Part shown: positions 24,510 through 35,799 of the stretch, piece after piece
Numbering within the stretch: the first letter of the stretch is position 1
How the letters are laid out: the number at the start of each line of letters is the position of its first letter
Position numbers and translations under genes: made by a program
Notes under the pieces: generated by a model
Databases searched by the model: none
What the model saw: the letters and a program-made list of their open reading frames with translations, nothing else
What the model was told of the DNA's origin: nothing
NCBI GenBank assembly: GCA_964036665.1
Contig: OZ038526.1
Coordinates: forward strand, 22,754,001 to 22,818,000
Direction: 5' to 3'
Length of the DNA stretch: 64,000 nucleotides
From: Gordius sp. MW1
Taxonomy: Eukaryota; Nematomorpha; Gordioida; Gordea; Gordiidae

Positions 24510-25650
24510 TCTTGATTTGCGGGCTGTGATTGAGATAACTACTATTATCAAAGCGAAAAAGGTGTGCTTGTCAAAATTTCAATATGATGGTGACAAAACC
24601 TATAAAAATATATACCACAAAATGACGAACACAAAAACACTTATAAGTAATTTCCAAAAAATTACGAAACATTTAAAGTCGGTCGCTAAACTACTAGCTT
24701 AAAAAGAACATTGCTTAGCAAATTGTGTGCCCCAATTTAAACAAACATAACTCATTTTTTAATTTAAAATCTTTCTTTTAATTAACAATGATTTTCAGAG
24801 GCAGATTCATCTTAGGAAAATTTACCTTGTAAAATGCCAATCTACAAAATACTGCGAAGAATACGTCAATTGCATCTATATAGAGTTATTTGAGAGACTA
24901 GTTTATGGAAGACCGGAAGTGAACCAAATATTTTAAAAGGAAAAACCAGGGAGTGGAATCAGATACCTCTCAAACAGCGGAACGGCCAAAAAACCTAATT
25001 GTTCTTGAGACAGACAGTTAAAAGCACAACAGCTGGAAACGTATGTGAAGTAACAGATGGATCCCATAGTTAAATATTTTAAAATTATTGGATTAAATTG
25101 AAGATATTTTCTAAACTCCTCACTTATGCGACGCGACGAGTGACATAAAGATCTACCATTTATTTTATCACGAGAAGTGCGAATTAAATTTATCTCATTA
25201 CTTCACAACATTTCATTGAAAGTCTTTTAAATTATACAACCTGTATGCAAGGCAATAAATTTTATGTAAGGTAATTGTGTTTGGCCTATTATATACAGAC
25301 AAAATATTATTAAAAAAATAAATCTATTGATAAATTCTAAATTTTGTAAACCATTAAAATAGGGTTAATTTCAAAAGAATTAATCTGTGAGTGTTTTGCT
25401 TTAGGGGTCTTATTGTGTGTTGTGATCTTCATGCCATGGAAAATGCCAAGGCTGTCACCTATCATCTAATCAAAAATTTCAGAAATGACCTTCTATTAAC
25501 TTAATGATATCCCAATGGCATAAATGTTTTAACAGAGTTTCATTTCAGACTAAAATTTAAAAATATACTACCAGAAATACGACTATAAAATTATAAATCT
25601 AATAACAAGAGTTTTATTTTAAGATTCTATATTTGAAATAAATATTATGA
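24510..25650. other. AT-rich stretch without recognised features
   Basis: The 61-codon frame at 24517-24702 (+) has no recognised motif. The segment at 25400-25500 has an unusual run without stops in one frame, but no family was recognised. Confidence 0.35.
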
Positions 25651-25655
25651 TAGGG

Positions 25656-26545
25656 AAGACCGGGGACTAAATGGCCATTATAAATTAAATTACGTTTTGA
25701 AAAAACTAATAACGTTTTTCATAATTATTTTTATTGGAATACTTTTTTATAGTCTATTATTAGTATAAGAAAAAAATGAGAAAAAGGTGCATAAAGTTTT
25801 TTCATAAATTGAGTTAAAAAAAAATCCTAGAAATCTTAAAAGTGCCCGGGGCTAGTTATAGCTCTGTTCAGGGGATAGATTAACCCTGACGTTTTCACTT
25901 CTTTATAGTGTATGCTAACTCAAATTAAAAAAAAGATTGTTACATTATAAAAAACTCAGAAAATGCAAATATAATATAATTGTATTTTATATAATATAAA
26001 TAAAAAAGGGGCAAGATTACAATCTGACTTAAGTACACTTAAAAGACAGATTTTGCAATGGAAAAAAACTTTTAGTCCTTTTTTAAATATAATCATAGTC
26101 TATATCTATTCTAAATTACACTAAGTAGGATTATAAACATTGTTTTTTAAATCTTGTCATTTGTACGACCCAATGAAAAATGGGCAGAACTAGCCCCTCT
26201 CACTAGCCCCGACCCCTATTTTTATTAACGATTATTAATTTAACATGTTATGTTGCGAATAAAAATTTAATCATTAGACGCTTCTTGTATAAAAAATATC
26301 CCTTTATAAGATAAAACTTAAATTAGTCCAAAATATACAGCCAAAAAAATTCTATGTGCAAAATACAAAATTTTGTCAAGACCACTAATAGCCGCGAAAG
26401 ATCGTTTTTCTTCTATAAAAAATTATTTGTAAACAATTTTTTTTACTAATACCTTATGAAAAAATACACGTATGGTTTAAATTTTAATTATATATCATTA
26501 TTATTTTAAAAACGATAATAGTAACCCTGGGCAGCCCCGGTCTCA
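25656..26545. repeat. Possible DNA element with AGACCGGGG ends
   Basis: The motif AGACCGGGG near 25660 and its complement CCCCGGTCT near 26540 face each other about 890 bp apart. Subterminal GGGGCTAG and CTAGCCCC words lie further inside. No target duplication was evident and the interior is AT-rich and non-coding. Weak support. Confidence 0.3.
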
Positions 26546-26934
26546 TCTATAATTAAACGTTGATTTTATAAAGTGCATTCTGAAAAGCTATACGAGTGTT
26601 TCCAGGAAAAATAATATTAAATACACATATTATAAGTTATATATGTTAAAAGAAAATTAAATGTAACAATGTGGTTCATTTTAAATTATACATACAAACA
26701 TTTTAAAAAAACTCGAAAAAGAAATATAATTTGAGCACTTGTCTTTTTAGACAATATGAAGTTGAAACTAAAGCATATTTTTTCGAAGAAAACAACGGTA
26801 AACTGAAACATTTTCTTTTTTAATAAAATTAACAACTTAATTAAAATCTAGACACTTCAATGATGCATTATTCAAGTGTATTTTTTATTATAAAAAATAT
26901 AATGAAAACATTTTAAACCATTATTGGCCAATAC

Positions 26935-27110
26935 CCTGTCACCTCATCAATAGCTTGGGTGTTAAGAGAGGATGTGAGCTTCAAACCATGCAGGTCGAAT
27001 CACCGTAAAAAATTTACTCCCCGACCACTGTCTAGTGAAACTTCACTAGTTCCCAGTTTAACAGTAATGTTTTATGCAATTTTTTAGAAGACTTTCCCCA
27101 ATACTCTTAA
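26935..27110 (+). mobile_element. Possible tRNA-derived SINE head
   Basis: TAGCTTGGGTG at about 26950 fits an RNA polymerase III A box, and GGTCGAATC about 40 bp later fits a B box. The spacing and order match a tRNA-derived SINE head, but the sequence does not fold convincingly into a tRNA by eye. It lies just upstream of an RTE LINE fragment, where a SINE sharing the LINE tail could be expected. Confidence 0.35.
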
Positions 27111-27117
27111 GGTGAAC

Positions 27118-27345
27118 GATCTAAAAACGGTATAAAGAAGATGAGCGTTACAGGTCTGTTGCTAGATGACCATCTATAGTACCCAAAAGTAGACAGATTT
27201 ACATACCTCGGCTCGATGTTATATTCAGAGGGAGATTAATCCTAAGAATTCAATGCACGGAACCAAAAAAAGATGGCTCAAAGGGCGAAGTTGTGTAATG
27301 TGCGAAAAGAAGATGCCAATATGCTAGTGTTGTGTTGGAGCGCGT
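27118..27345 (+). mobile_element. RTE-type LINE fragment, region after reverse transcriptase palm
   Basis: Translation gives KVDRFTYLGSMLYSEGD and then INARNQ-like and KLCNVRKED-like segments, with stops between. The FTYLGS block followed by an R/K-rich helix is the thumb-side region of RTE and related reverse transcriptases. The next part of the protein appears at 28742-29078, with about 1.4 kb of unrelated DNA between. Confidence 0.6.
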
Positions 27346-27780
27346 CACTTTAGATTAGCGCTTTAAAAGGAGAAAACATACTAAGTACCATCACCATTAT
27401 AAGGGTCCATCGCGAGATGCGCTTCCCTAGTGTAAGGTCCCTTTTATTACTAATTCCCTCCCCCATGGTCCTAAATGGTAAATAAAATTTGATGAAAAAA
27501 ATAAGGCGTGAGGGGGAGGGGGTACTTTGTGCTATGTACTTTCTTTTAACATAAAATAGCAACACTGTGGATAAATAAATGTTTATTTGATTTATATTTG
27601 AATATTAACAAATAATTTATCGGAAAAGAGACAACGATAATTTGGCGTTAACAATATAAAAGAGTTTAACAAATAACTACAATATCAGGATATCCGCCCA
27701 ATCTGCTGAGAACAATTACATAAGAACGCTAGTCCCAACAGGTATCTGAAGTGTATGTCCGGTACCTTCTATTTTAAACA

Positions 27781-27947
27781 CATTGGCGTAGCCAGCATTG
27801 GAATTAAAGGGGGGCAATAATGATTTAGGGAGGGGCAAAATGTTCATTTTTTATAATTTTATCCACAATTTTAATTAATTTTAACCAATGGATTTAGAGG
27901 GGGCAGCCGCCCTTCTTTGCCCCCCCCCCTTATTGGCTACGCCCATG
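27781..27947. mobile_element. MITE with GGCGTAGCCA ends, family B copy 1
   Basis: The ends read CATTGGCGTAGCCAGCATTG and TTGGCTACGCCCATG. The interior has GGGGCAATA, GGGAGGGGCAAAATG, an AT-rich block, then GCAGCCGCCCTTC and a C run. The copy at 54348-54512 has the same order. It shares only the outermost terminus with family A. Confidence 0.75.
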
Positions 27948-28741
27948 TGTAAACATCTTTGTAAAAATTCGTCATTAATATTAAATTTAGAACCTTAAAT
28001 GTAAATCTACACCTATCACAGGCATTATAGGCTGTCAAGTTGAAAAGGAGAAATAACTGAAAAGAATTTTCTAGAGAAAATTCATGTTAGTTTTAAAGGC
28101 GGGTATTTATTATCGAGATAATTTGGTTTTTTAATTAAGGAGACTTTACGTCAACATATTAATGTGTTGCTAAACTTTTTTAATACCAAATTAGATTTTT
28201 ATATTCTCATCTTCTTTACATAAGCCTTACTTAATAGAATGTAAAATCTAAATTTGGCTAGACAAACTCAAATGGATGCTACATTATGTATATAAATCTT
28301 TAATCAAATTGCAAAATTTTATTTTTTTTATATAAATTTATTTGATATTTGAAAAAAAATTTGAACCCCCCCCCCCAAAAAAAAAAAATCTTGGCTTAAT
28401 TGTTATAAGAAGATTAAGAGTTTAATTTCCGGTACCTTTTATTGTATTAACTTTAACAGAGTCTTAGTAAATATCAGTTTAAACTTTACAGGTAACTTAG
28501 ATTATTATTCTTGACTGCACGCACAGCACACACCGTGTTGATGACAATAACAACTAGCTAACACCCCCTACTAATGGTCCATCAGGATCTCTATGAAAAA
28601 ATAAAACACTAGTGGGTTTGCATCACACCCACACTGTATGTCTTTACAAAAAAAGGAGACTAACAATGTGGGTGTGGCTCTTTTGATTAAGACTACAATA
28701 ATACCTTAGCAGACCGTAGGGCGAGCCCTCTAGCGCGCCAA
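27948..28741. other. AT-rich stretch between RTE fragments
   Basis: It holds a C run next to an A run at about 28365-28390. No gene recognised. Together with the MITE it may be DNA inserted into the RTE copy. Confidence 0.35.
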
Positions 28742-29078
28742 TCATAACACTACAATATGGTTGAAGAGCAAAGCTGAAACGCTGCGACTCAATGAAAGTG
28801 AAACATGGGCATTAAACACCGAAGAAGAAAGACGAATGACGGTTATCAGCCGATGGCGAGATTAAGCAAAATTGGCTAAGGTGGTATGGTCACAAATGAA
28901 ATTAATCGAAAAGTATTGGACATGGAGGTCCCGGAAAAGATATGAAGAAGAAGACTCATGTCATGTGGAAAGGGAAAAGAGACTAAGTTATGATAACTAA
29001 GAAGATAAATCAGGACATGGTTCTTACCCGATTAAGATGGAGATACTTATCCAAACAAAACCCCCAACGCTGGGACCT
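28742..29078 (+). mobile_element. RTE-type LINE C-terminal fragment
   Basis: Frameshifted translation gives SETWALNTEEERRM, then a WYGHK-like segment, DMEVPGK and a closing TRLRWRYLS-like segment. This order is the C-terminal region that follows the reverse transcriptase in RTE elements (ETW, RW.GH, VPGKR). Multiple stops and frameshifts; pseudogene. Confidence 0.6.
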
Positions 29079-29263
29079 AATATATGATAAAGAAGAATAA
29101 ATTATAAATGATAATTGCATAAAAGGAAATTATCAAATAAGTTTTAAATTTTATTTTAGTTTTAAGTGATAGTACAATTTATTTTAGGTAGGTTTTATTT
29201 GTTTAATAGTTTAATATGTAAATAAGAAAACCTCAACTATTATTATTAATTTAAAAAACTTAA

Positions 29264-29540
29264 GTAACATTTGTGGTTTTACCCTCCGGCGCGAAAATAA
29301 ACAGGTTGCTAGGTGTACCTACACGGGAGCAGGCTATATATAGTTGGCCATGCGAAAAGCATGGATTTTCTAGATTTAAGCCAACGACCTTGCATAAGTT
29401 ATGTAATAACAATGTACATTATAAGAACGTAATATTTAAAAAGATACAAATGTCACACGTATGGGGGCGATGTGGGATCCATCATTCGGATAATCAGGGA
29501 TGGGAAGGCGAGGAGATAAAACGTGGCCTAGGCTAGTGAC
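29264..29540. repeat. Rearranged extra copy of Helitron C 3' region
   Basis: Bases 29270-29387 repeat 30116-30232 (helicase C-terminal coding end). Bases 29385-29540 repeat 29705-29866 (downstream region) with few differences. The roughly 250 bp between those two blocks in Helitron C are missing here, so this is a deletion copy lying in the same orientation next to the parent. Confidence 0.75.
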
Positions 29541-30083
29541 CTATAAATATTTTTAAAAAATATTTAAAAAAAATTAAAAAATTTAAATAAGAAAATTTAA
29601 AACTACCAAAAATAATTTAAAAACTCAACTAATAAAACTGGCAACAAAATTAATGAGCTGCCATTATTATCACATGGCCATAGAAGCATGTAATTTATTT
29701 AGGGACACGACCTTGCATAAGTTATGTAATAACAATGTACATTATAAGAACGTATTATACAAAAAGATACAAATGTCACACGTATGAGGGCGATGTGGGA
29801 TCCATATTTCGGGTAATCAGGGATGGGAAGGCGAGAAGGAAAAACGTGGCCTAGGCTAGTGACGGTTTTCCCCGGAGGACCGTGTGAGTGAAAGCTGGGT
29901 AAAAATATTTTAGTGGATTGGAGAGATAAATACTGATGGTAGTTTCCAATACGGGACTCTGAGAATATGCATTTAGATGTCGCAAAAAATATAACGGGAA
30001 AGGTACCTAGTGCCGCCGGGTATGGAACGAAGGAGCGGATCCTTGGTTCAAGTGGTAATATGGCATCAAATGCCATCTCCGGA

Positions 30084-31440
30084 TCATTGCAAGGCCATAG
30101 GATATACAAAATTTGTGGTTTTACCCTTCGGCGCGAAAATAAACAGCTTCCTCGGTGTACCTACACGGGAGCAGGCTACATATAGTTGGCCATGCGAAAA
30201 GCATGGATTTTCTAGATTTAAGCCAACAACAGTTAATGATTGTCCCTGGGCTTTATTGATTGTCATTGCGAATGCTAGGCGTACAGGAAACTGTACGCGC
30301 TTGAATTCAAAGGGCACATCGGTGGGGATCATGGGGATGCGTGGGATCATCACGTCCTCGCCTTTATACGTTCCGCTGATTATAGTAGCCGCAATAACGT
30401 TTGGACGCAGTTGTTTTACGGCAAGTCTGGTGCCATTACACAACCTCGGGGGATGTAAGTTACGCAGGAGTATTATAGGGCACCCAGGTTTAAAGGTTAA
30501 TTTATGTGGTGAAGACCCGAAGGTGTTAACGAATTCAACACCTGAATAATTTACAGTTTGATCGGTTTCTATAACCGTATCAATAGAGCTGTAAGTAAAG
30601 GGATCACCTGGAATGTGCACTTGAATACGATCATTCATACGGGTGACAGCTGCATTTGTTGGCGCTACTATTGCGCGTTCCCGGAGCCATGTGTGATCGG
30701 TGTAGTGCGTTGCAATGTCGGGGAACACCATAGTTTCAACAGCCTCAGGCGATGGCAGTAGGTGACAAAAGGTTGTTGGAAAGGTACTTTCCCTTGGAGA
30801 CGCGGTAAATGGAAAGGTACCGTTCCCCACAGCTATGAGTTGTTGTGCAAATAAAGACGTATCCGGGAGTGAATGCACGCGCATGTTCGTAGTAAGCGTG
30901 AAGATCGTAAACTTCCACCAAAGATGTGACGCCTTCAGGCAGGCATCCAGCTCATCAGCCGATGTTGCTCTTAGGATAACAGGTAATGTTTGTCGAAAAT
31001 CACCGGCTAGCAACAATAAGACCCCCCCATAGGGAAGTCAATTTTCCGCAAATCTCTGAGAGTACGACCTAGTGCCTCGAGCGCTTTTTTATGCGCCATC
31101 GTACATTCATCCCAAATTATGATTAAGCATGTCTTTAGGACTGTCCCAATTCCCGAGTTACGACTGATATTAGAGGTAGGTTTTTCAATCTGATGCAAAT
31201 TTAGGGGGAGCTGGAAAGTAGAATGCGCCGTGCGGCCTCCATCGAGTATCGTCGCCGCTATCTGCGATGATGCGACAGCTAGGGCTAGCTCGTTATTGGC
31301 GCGAAATTTTGCCAGTACAAGATTAAGGAGAAAAGTTTTACCACTGGAGCATCAAGGAAAAGCAGACCGCCGTTACCGGTTGAGGCGTACTGCAGTACGG
31401 TGTCGTACGCGGTTTTCTGGTCGACGGTAAAATTTACTTC
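30084..31440 (-). pseudogene. Helitron Pif1-family helicase, frameshifted
   Basis: Order of motifs reading leftward: VDQKTAYDTVLQYA; GLLFLDAP then SGKTFLLN (Walker A, with part of the usual GGTGKT loop lost and the frame shifted); IIIWDECTMAHK (Walker B) at about 31110; a frameshift at a G7 run near 31025; LLAGDFRQTLPVI (motif III); LTTNMRV; then LTFKPGCPIILLRNL, GTRLAVKQL, RLAFAMTINKAQGQSL (motif V), LYVACSRV (motif VI) and a stop at 30084. This is a 5'-to-3' SF1B helicase that unwinds DNA during rolling-circle transposition. From 31016 to 30084 the frame is intact (310 codons). The C-terminal portion is matched by the Helitron A fragment near 20000. Confidence 0.88.
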
Positions 31441-31491
31441 GCCTTTCTGTATAATGCTGCGCTGATGGGTAACATCGTATTGCAGTTCGAG

Positions 31492-32797
31492 CTATACGTC
31501 TTTCGGTTGTACATCATGGCTGGTGCAGAGGGGTTCAGGTAAACCAAATTGGCATAGCATTTTATTGCTTATGGACATACATTGGTCCTCCAATAATATA
31601 AGAGCACGGTTGAAGATGTCATCGGAATAGGAAATATCTAATACCGGATTTGCTCTCCGAAGGCGCAAAAGAACGTCCTCGCTGAGGCTTTCCTTGTGCC
31701 GGTGCAACGCGGTGACTATATCACGGCGGATAACGGTATGCATCCCGCACCGTTGATCAATTCCAGCATCGCCCATGAAATATATTTGAAAAAAGCCGTG
31801 GGCAGCATCAGGTACCGGGAGAAGGGACCCGATTAAGTGGGAAATTTGCCCTTGTACTCTAAACGTGGGCATGAAACCACGCGTTGCTCCAAACGATGTC
31901 ATTTGAAAGCAAGCGTTGTATTGGCGAATGTGTTCGAGAAAGTGTTTGGACACAGGAGTAGCCCCAGAAACATAATTTAACAGCGGTTCCGGTGGCTCTA
32001 GAGGTGATAAATTGACCTTCCCATTCAAAAAACACATTCCATCCGGTTCTGTGCGAAACCGTAGAGCCTGACAATGTACACACAGTGTGTTCATTCTGCC
32101 AATTTTAAACGATGTCATTTGAAAACAAGCGTTGTATTGGCGAATGTTCGAGAAAGTGTTTAGACACAGGAGTAGCCCCAGAAACATAACTGGTTCCGAT
32201 GGCTCTTCTAGAGGTTGTAAATTCACCTTTTCATTCAAACAACAGATTCCATCCGGTTCTGTGCGGAATTGTAGAGCCTGACAATGTACACACAGTGTAT
32301 CCATTCTGCCAATTGTGACGGAGGGATGAAGTTTGTAATCATACACCGAATCATACGCGAAAGCGGCTAAGGTTTGGCTCCTTGGCTATTTCGTGTAAGC
32401 CTGGCTCGCTTCCGAAGGTGGCCAGCCGAGCTTTGCGCTTTCCGCCAGTTTCAGCTGCTCTCGACGTGGAGGCTCGTTTTCAAAGGGCGGCAAGAAGTGC
32501 GTTGCGCTTTTCGCCAGTTTCAGCTGCTCTCGCCGTGGAGGATCGATTCCGCTTTTTGGCCAGCCGGGCGTTGTGCTTTCTGCCAGTTTCAGCTGCTCTC
32601 GACGTGGAGGCTCGGTTCCGAAGGGCGGCAAGCCGGGCGTTGCGCTTTTTGCCAGTTTCAGCTGTTCTCGACGTGGAGGCTCGGCGAAGGGCGGCAAGCC
32701 GGGCGTTGCGCTTTTTGCCAGTTTTAGCTACTCTGGTCCTATTTGCGGTCTTTGTAGTACGTAGAATTTTTGTTAAAGTTTTTTTCCTCCGGGGCAT
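31492..32797 (-). pseudogene. Helitron N-terminal domain with repeated Arg-rich head
   Basis: From ATG at 32797 the product opens with MPRRKKTLTKILR, then four to five repeats of a roughly 20-residue Arg/Ala-rich unit (containing AETGKKRNARLAALR). That fits the basic repeat head of many Helitron proteins. After a frameshift near 32400 follows the helitron-like N domain: DTLCVHCQAL, FRTEPDG, then YNACFQMTSFGA, VQGQISH and FFQIYFMGDAG. A 216-bp segment is duplicated in frame. The frame then jumps from RRDIVTALH to a helicase-proximal segment (LILLEDQCMSISNKMLCQFG), skipping the whole Rep domain. Lowered AT content contrasts with flanking DNA. Confidence 0.8.
31891..32322. repeat. 216-bp in-frame tandem duplication in Helitron N domain
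   Basis: The block starting AAACGATGTCATTTGAAA at 31891 recurs at 32107, exactly 216 bp (72 codons) later, with small indels in the second copy. Both encode the YNACFQMTSF and LCVHCQAL segments. Confidence 0.85.
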
Positions 32798-33179
32798 ATG
32801 AGGCTGTTGGTTATAATGGGGTAAAGCAAAAGTAAAATAAAGTTTGTTTAGCATTTGGGGGGGGGGGGGGGCTTAAAACGAAACAGTAGTAAAGTAGGCA
32901 CCCGCTTTTAGACTTAGAACCATTGTAACGACATAATTAGTTAAATAAGTTATTAAACTAAGCTACCATAGAGATGTTTATCTTCGAATGTGTGTCGTAC
33001 CGTTGTATTACATGTCAAAGCTTCCACAAACTGGCATTAACATGTAGATGAGATGGCGAATGTCAGTAAGAAATGAAGGTCGATTCGATATAAGCGTGTT
33101 TCTACCTCTCATTATGGTGAAAGGAAACAAAAACGTTAAAGTAAATGTGTAACGATATACATTTAAAACAATACTAAAA

Positions 33180-33431
33180 ATAATCATTCGAGAATACTTC
33201 AGCTTTGTATGTATGACGTCATTATTGTATATGATGCTATAAATGAAACTAGCCGGGAAATGTCCGATATTTTTAAAACGAAAAGGTATTTTAGGGATCT
33301 GAAGAAGCTATTTTACCCCTGGTCGCCATGGGAACCTACGGGTAAAGTTTCATGCAAATCGGGCCGGTAGTTTCAGAATTTAGCCCTTACATACATACAC
33401 ACATACATACACTTTACTTTATATATATAGA
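33180..33431 (-). repeat. 5' end of Helitron C, shared with Helitron B
   Basis: This segment, ending in CACTTTACTTTATATATATA on the plus strand, matches 23560-23720 and 24350-24499. It includes GTATGACGTCATTATTG and GGCCGGTAGTTTCAGA. It marks the 5' TC end of a Helitron read leftward. Confidence 0.75.
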
Positions 33432-33479
33432 TGGATCCTCACTTGGTGTAATTAATCGTTAGATTAAAATATGGGCGGA

Positions 33480-34650
33480 TTTATATGAAGAGATGAAGGC
33501 TGCCAATAAGATTGAGGTAGCTGGGCGTATGCCTAAGCCGCCCGCTTTAGTAGGTAATGAGGCTTGGAGCCACGAAGAAGTGCTGAATGTAATGTTAAGG
33601 ATTGCTTATAGAGTGTTTCTCATAAAGCTATCATAACTTTTTAAAATCATGGGCAGTAAAAAAGCTGATGAGGAACGGAAGCAGTGTTGAATTATGGAGA
33701 TATTAAAATATTGTCCATAATGTAAAATGCGTGATGTTTGGGGGAAGGGGGTATTGAGAATTTCGAGGTTAGGGTTGATAAGTGACTATGCAGAAACTTT
33801 ATTAAGGCGAGTTGGCCACCTATTGGAGAGCCTAGATGAGTAAAACTCTTTATTTCATTAAAAAAGGTGTAAAAATGCGAAATAGGTCGGTATCCGGGCA
33901 CGAAAATATCTCACATTTAGAGAAATTCAATTACAGGGGAACCGGTTAAAGGAGCTCATCAGAAAAGGAGCACACTGCTCAGGCTGAATTTAACAAATTG
34001 TCTTAGCACAAAATATTTTATATTAACATGTCCTAGTGATATCATAACAAGTAAATACATGGGTTAGGGTAAGTATTAGGGCCAGGGTTAAGGTTAGGGT
34101 TATAATAACAAAGTGTGCTCCTTTCCTGATGAGCTCTGATGTGCTCCTTTGACCCCCCACTCAATTACAGGTTTAGGACGGCTTCATAATCTCGGATTAA
34201 AAGTATGGCCTTGGAAATTTCTTCCGGAGGGCCGCATATGGTAGCATCGTCTAGGTATCAGACGTTTAATGATAAAGAGCATTGGTTAGAGAGCGATTTG
34301 ATTAATTTTTGATCCCTAGGCGAAACAAAGACAAACCTAGGGGGTCACCCTGTTGAATACCTTCTGCCGATTCAATTGAAAAGTCCCCAAACTTTAGTTT
34401 TGATAGACAACCGTAACTTAAACCGATGTATAAAAACTTTGGGAACTCATCAAAGAAGGAATTTACTATCGTTTTTTGGTGAATATCATGTATAATTGTG
34501 ATAAATAAAAATTGCTTTGCTGGAAGCAAACTCTTTGCATTATCTAATGGAAAAGTAATGGGAACTAAAACAAATAAAATATTACAATGCTTTTTGTTGC
34601 AAATAAAACAGGTACTGACAAAAAACATTTGGTAAACATAAAAATCCTGT
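33480..34650 (-). mobile_element. Decayed LINE reverse transcriptase, copy L3, split by a MITE
   Basis: Reading leftward: a segment at 34628-34302 with LYIGLSYGCLSKL and motif B GIQQGDPLG; motif C YLDDATICGPPEE at 34257-34225; an inserted MITE at 33937-34160; then THLGSPIGG at about 33840. The YLDD pair is intact but stops and frameshifts interrupt the frame. The C-terminal domain is not recognisable beyond 33480. Same broad family as L1, L2, L4 and L5. Confidence 0.75.
33937..34160. mobile_element. Mutator-like MITE inside LINE L3
   Basis: Direct repeats TCAATTACAG at 33927-33936 and 34161-34170 flank a 224-bp insert. Its ends form an imperfect inverted repeat of about 40 bp: GGGGAACCGGTTAAAGGAGC on the left against GTGCTCCTTTGACCCCCC on the right, both followed inwards by a CTGATGAGCTC block. 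The flanks rejoin to continue the reverse transcriptase reading. A 9-11 bp duplication with long terminal repeats suits a Mutator-type element. The interior includes telomere-like GGGTTAGGG variants at 34061-34105. Confidence 0.8.
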
Positions 34651-35799
34651 AAACTAAAAATCGTGCATCAACAGATTAAGGAGGCAATTAAACAAAGGGA
34701 CTAAAGGCTTAATAAAAATATAGTCTAGAAAAATGACAATGCAAATTGTTATAAAATAGCCATCAGACCAAATTGTATTTTTTTCAAGAATTTGTTGAAG
34801 ATCCAAATTATTGTGCTTGTGTAGTGAAATAGAACTTGTGCAGGAAATTAGGATAAAAGCGTAAATGAGATTTTTGCAGAAGCTAAATGTGTATGCATGT
34901 TTTTTAAGATCGGAAAATTTAGATATTTGTAATATTTTGAAGATAATTTAAAAGCTCACTGAGTTGGCATACAAAATATGTTAAAAACTTACATTTTATT
35001 CATGTGCATTAGAAAATTTTTTTATTAAGGCCCCGAATTCGCGATTTAATACGAAATTTTATTTTATAATTAGAGTTGTTAAAATAACACTCCAGTAGCT
35101 CCTGGACTGAATACGGTTTTTTGATATAATGCTACTTAACTTGATACCTAAGAAAATAAGGAATTGGAGCTAGGCATAAAAACGGATTTGTATCTAGTTT
35201 GTTTGGTTAAAAGGAAAATCATGGAAGGTGAAAAACATATGTTTAGGCTTATTATACACTGAAATTAGGTCTACTGTCTATAGGTCTAATCTAAAACACT
35301 AGGTGGTGTGAACTATATAACACATTTATTTTGCAACTAAACGTTTTATAGTTTAATGGGTCAATAAAACACTCAATTTTTCTCAAAAATCCCACCTTTT
35401 TATATATACACATCTTAAATAATATGGGCAGTCTATAAACCAATTTTGTGCTATTTTTAGGGATATTTTTTAATTTTTGAATAAATGAATAACACGTTAT
35501 TAAGATTCAATTTTTCAAATCTTTTATTAACATCTGCTTAAAAAGGGATAAATTAAATATGTTATAGAATCATTTATTATTTTTATAAAAAAATACATAT
35601 TTTGTAAAGGTGAGATAAATAAATTAGGAAGTTAAGCATTATAAATATTCGGAAAACATTCCGCTATGGCTAATGAATTATATTTACAGATAGTTATGTT
35701 TCTGTCGTATAAAAAACGATTCGGATTATCATGGGATAGGAAAGAGATTTGTTTCCCGATTTTTTTATTAATTTGCAAGGCTTGGGGGCCAAAGGTTGT
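34651..35799. other. AT-rich stretch without recognised features
   Basis: No gene recognised. The part from about 35640 onward probably belongs to the 3' tail of LINE copy L4. Confidence 0.35.

Larger units (their letters stand above)
29700..33431 (-). mobile_element. Helitron C, large copy with N-terminal and helicase regions but no Rep
   Basis: Reading leftward, the 5' terminus TCTATATATATAAAGTAAAG starts at 33431, preceded by A, like Helitron B. The N-terminal coding region lies at 32797-31492 and the Pif1-type helicase at 31440-30084. The 3' non-coding part continues to about 29700, where I could not find the hairpin and CTRR end. The Rep nuclease expected between the N-domain and helicase is missing, with a join inside the coding sequence near 31700. 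Frameshifts also occur. The copy could not mobilise itself. Confidence 0.75.

Noticed and set aside
30010-30549. 179-codon plus-strand open frame
   Set aside because: Antisense to the helicase motifs, which are recognisable on the minus strand.
32374-32801. Plus-strand frames with repeated FLPVSAALDVEARF-like units
   Set aside because: Shadow of the minus-strand Arg-rich repeat head of the Helitron protein, which fits known Helitron proteins and joins the N domain.
34061-34105. Telomere-like TTAGGG runs
   Set aside because: Irregular, short and inside a MITE with its own ends; not a telomere or chromosome end.
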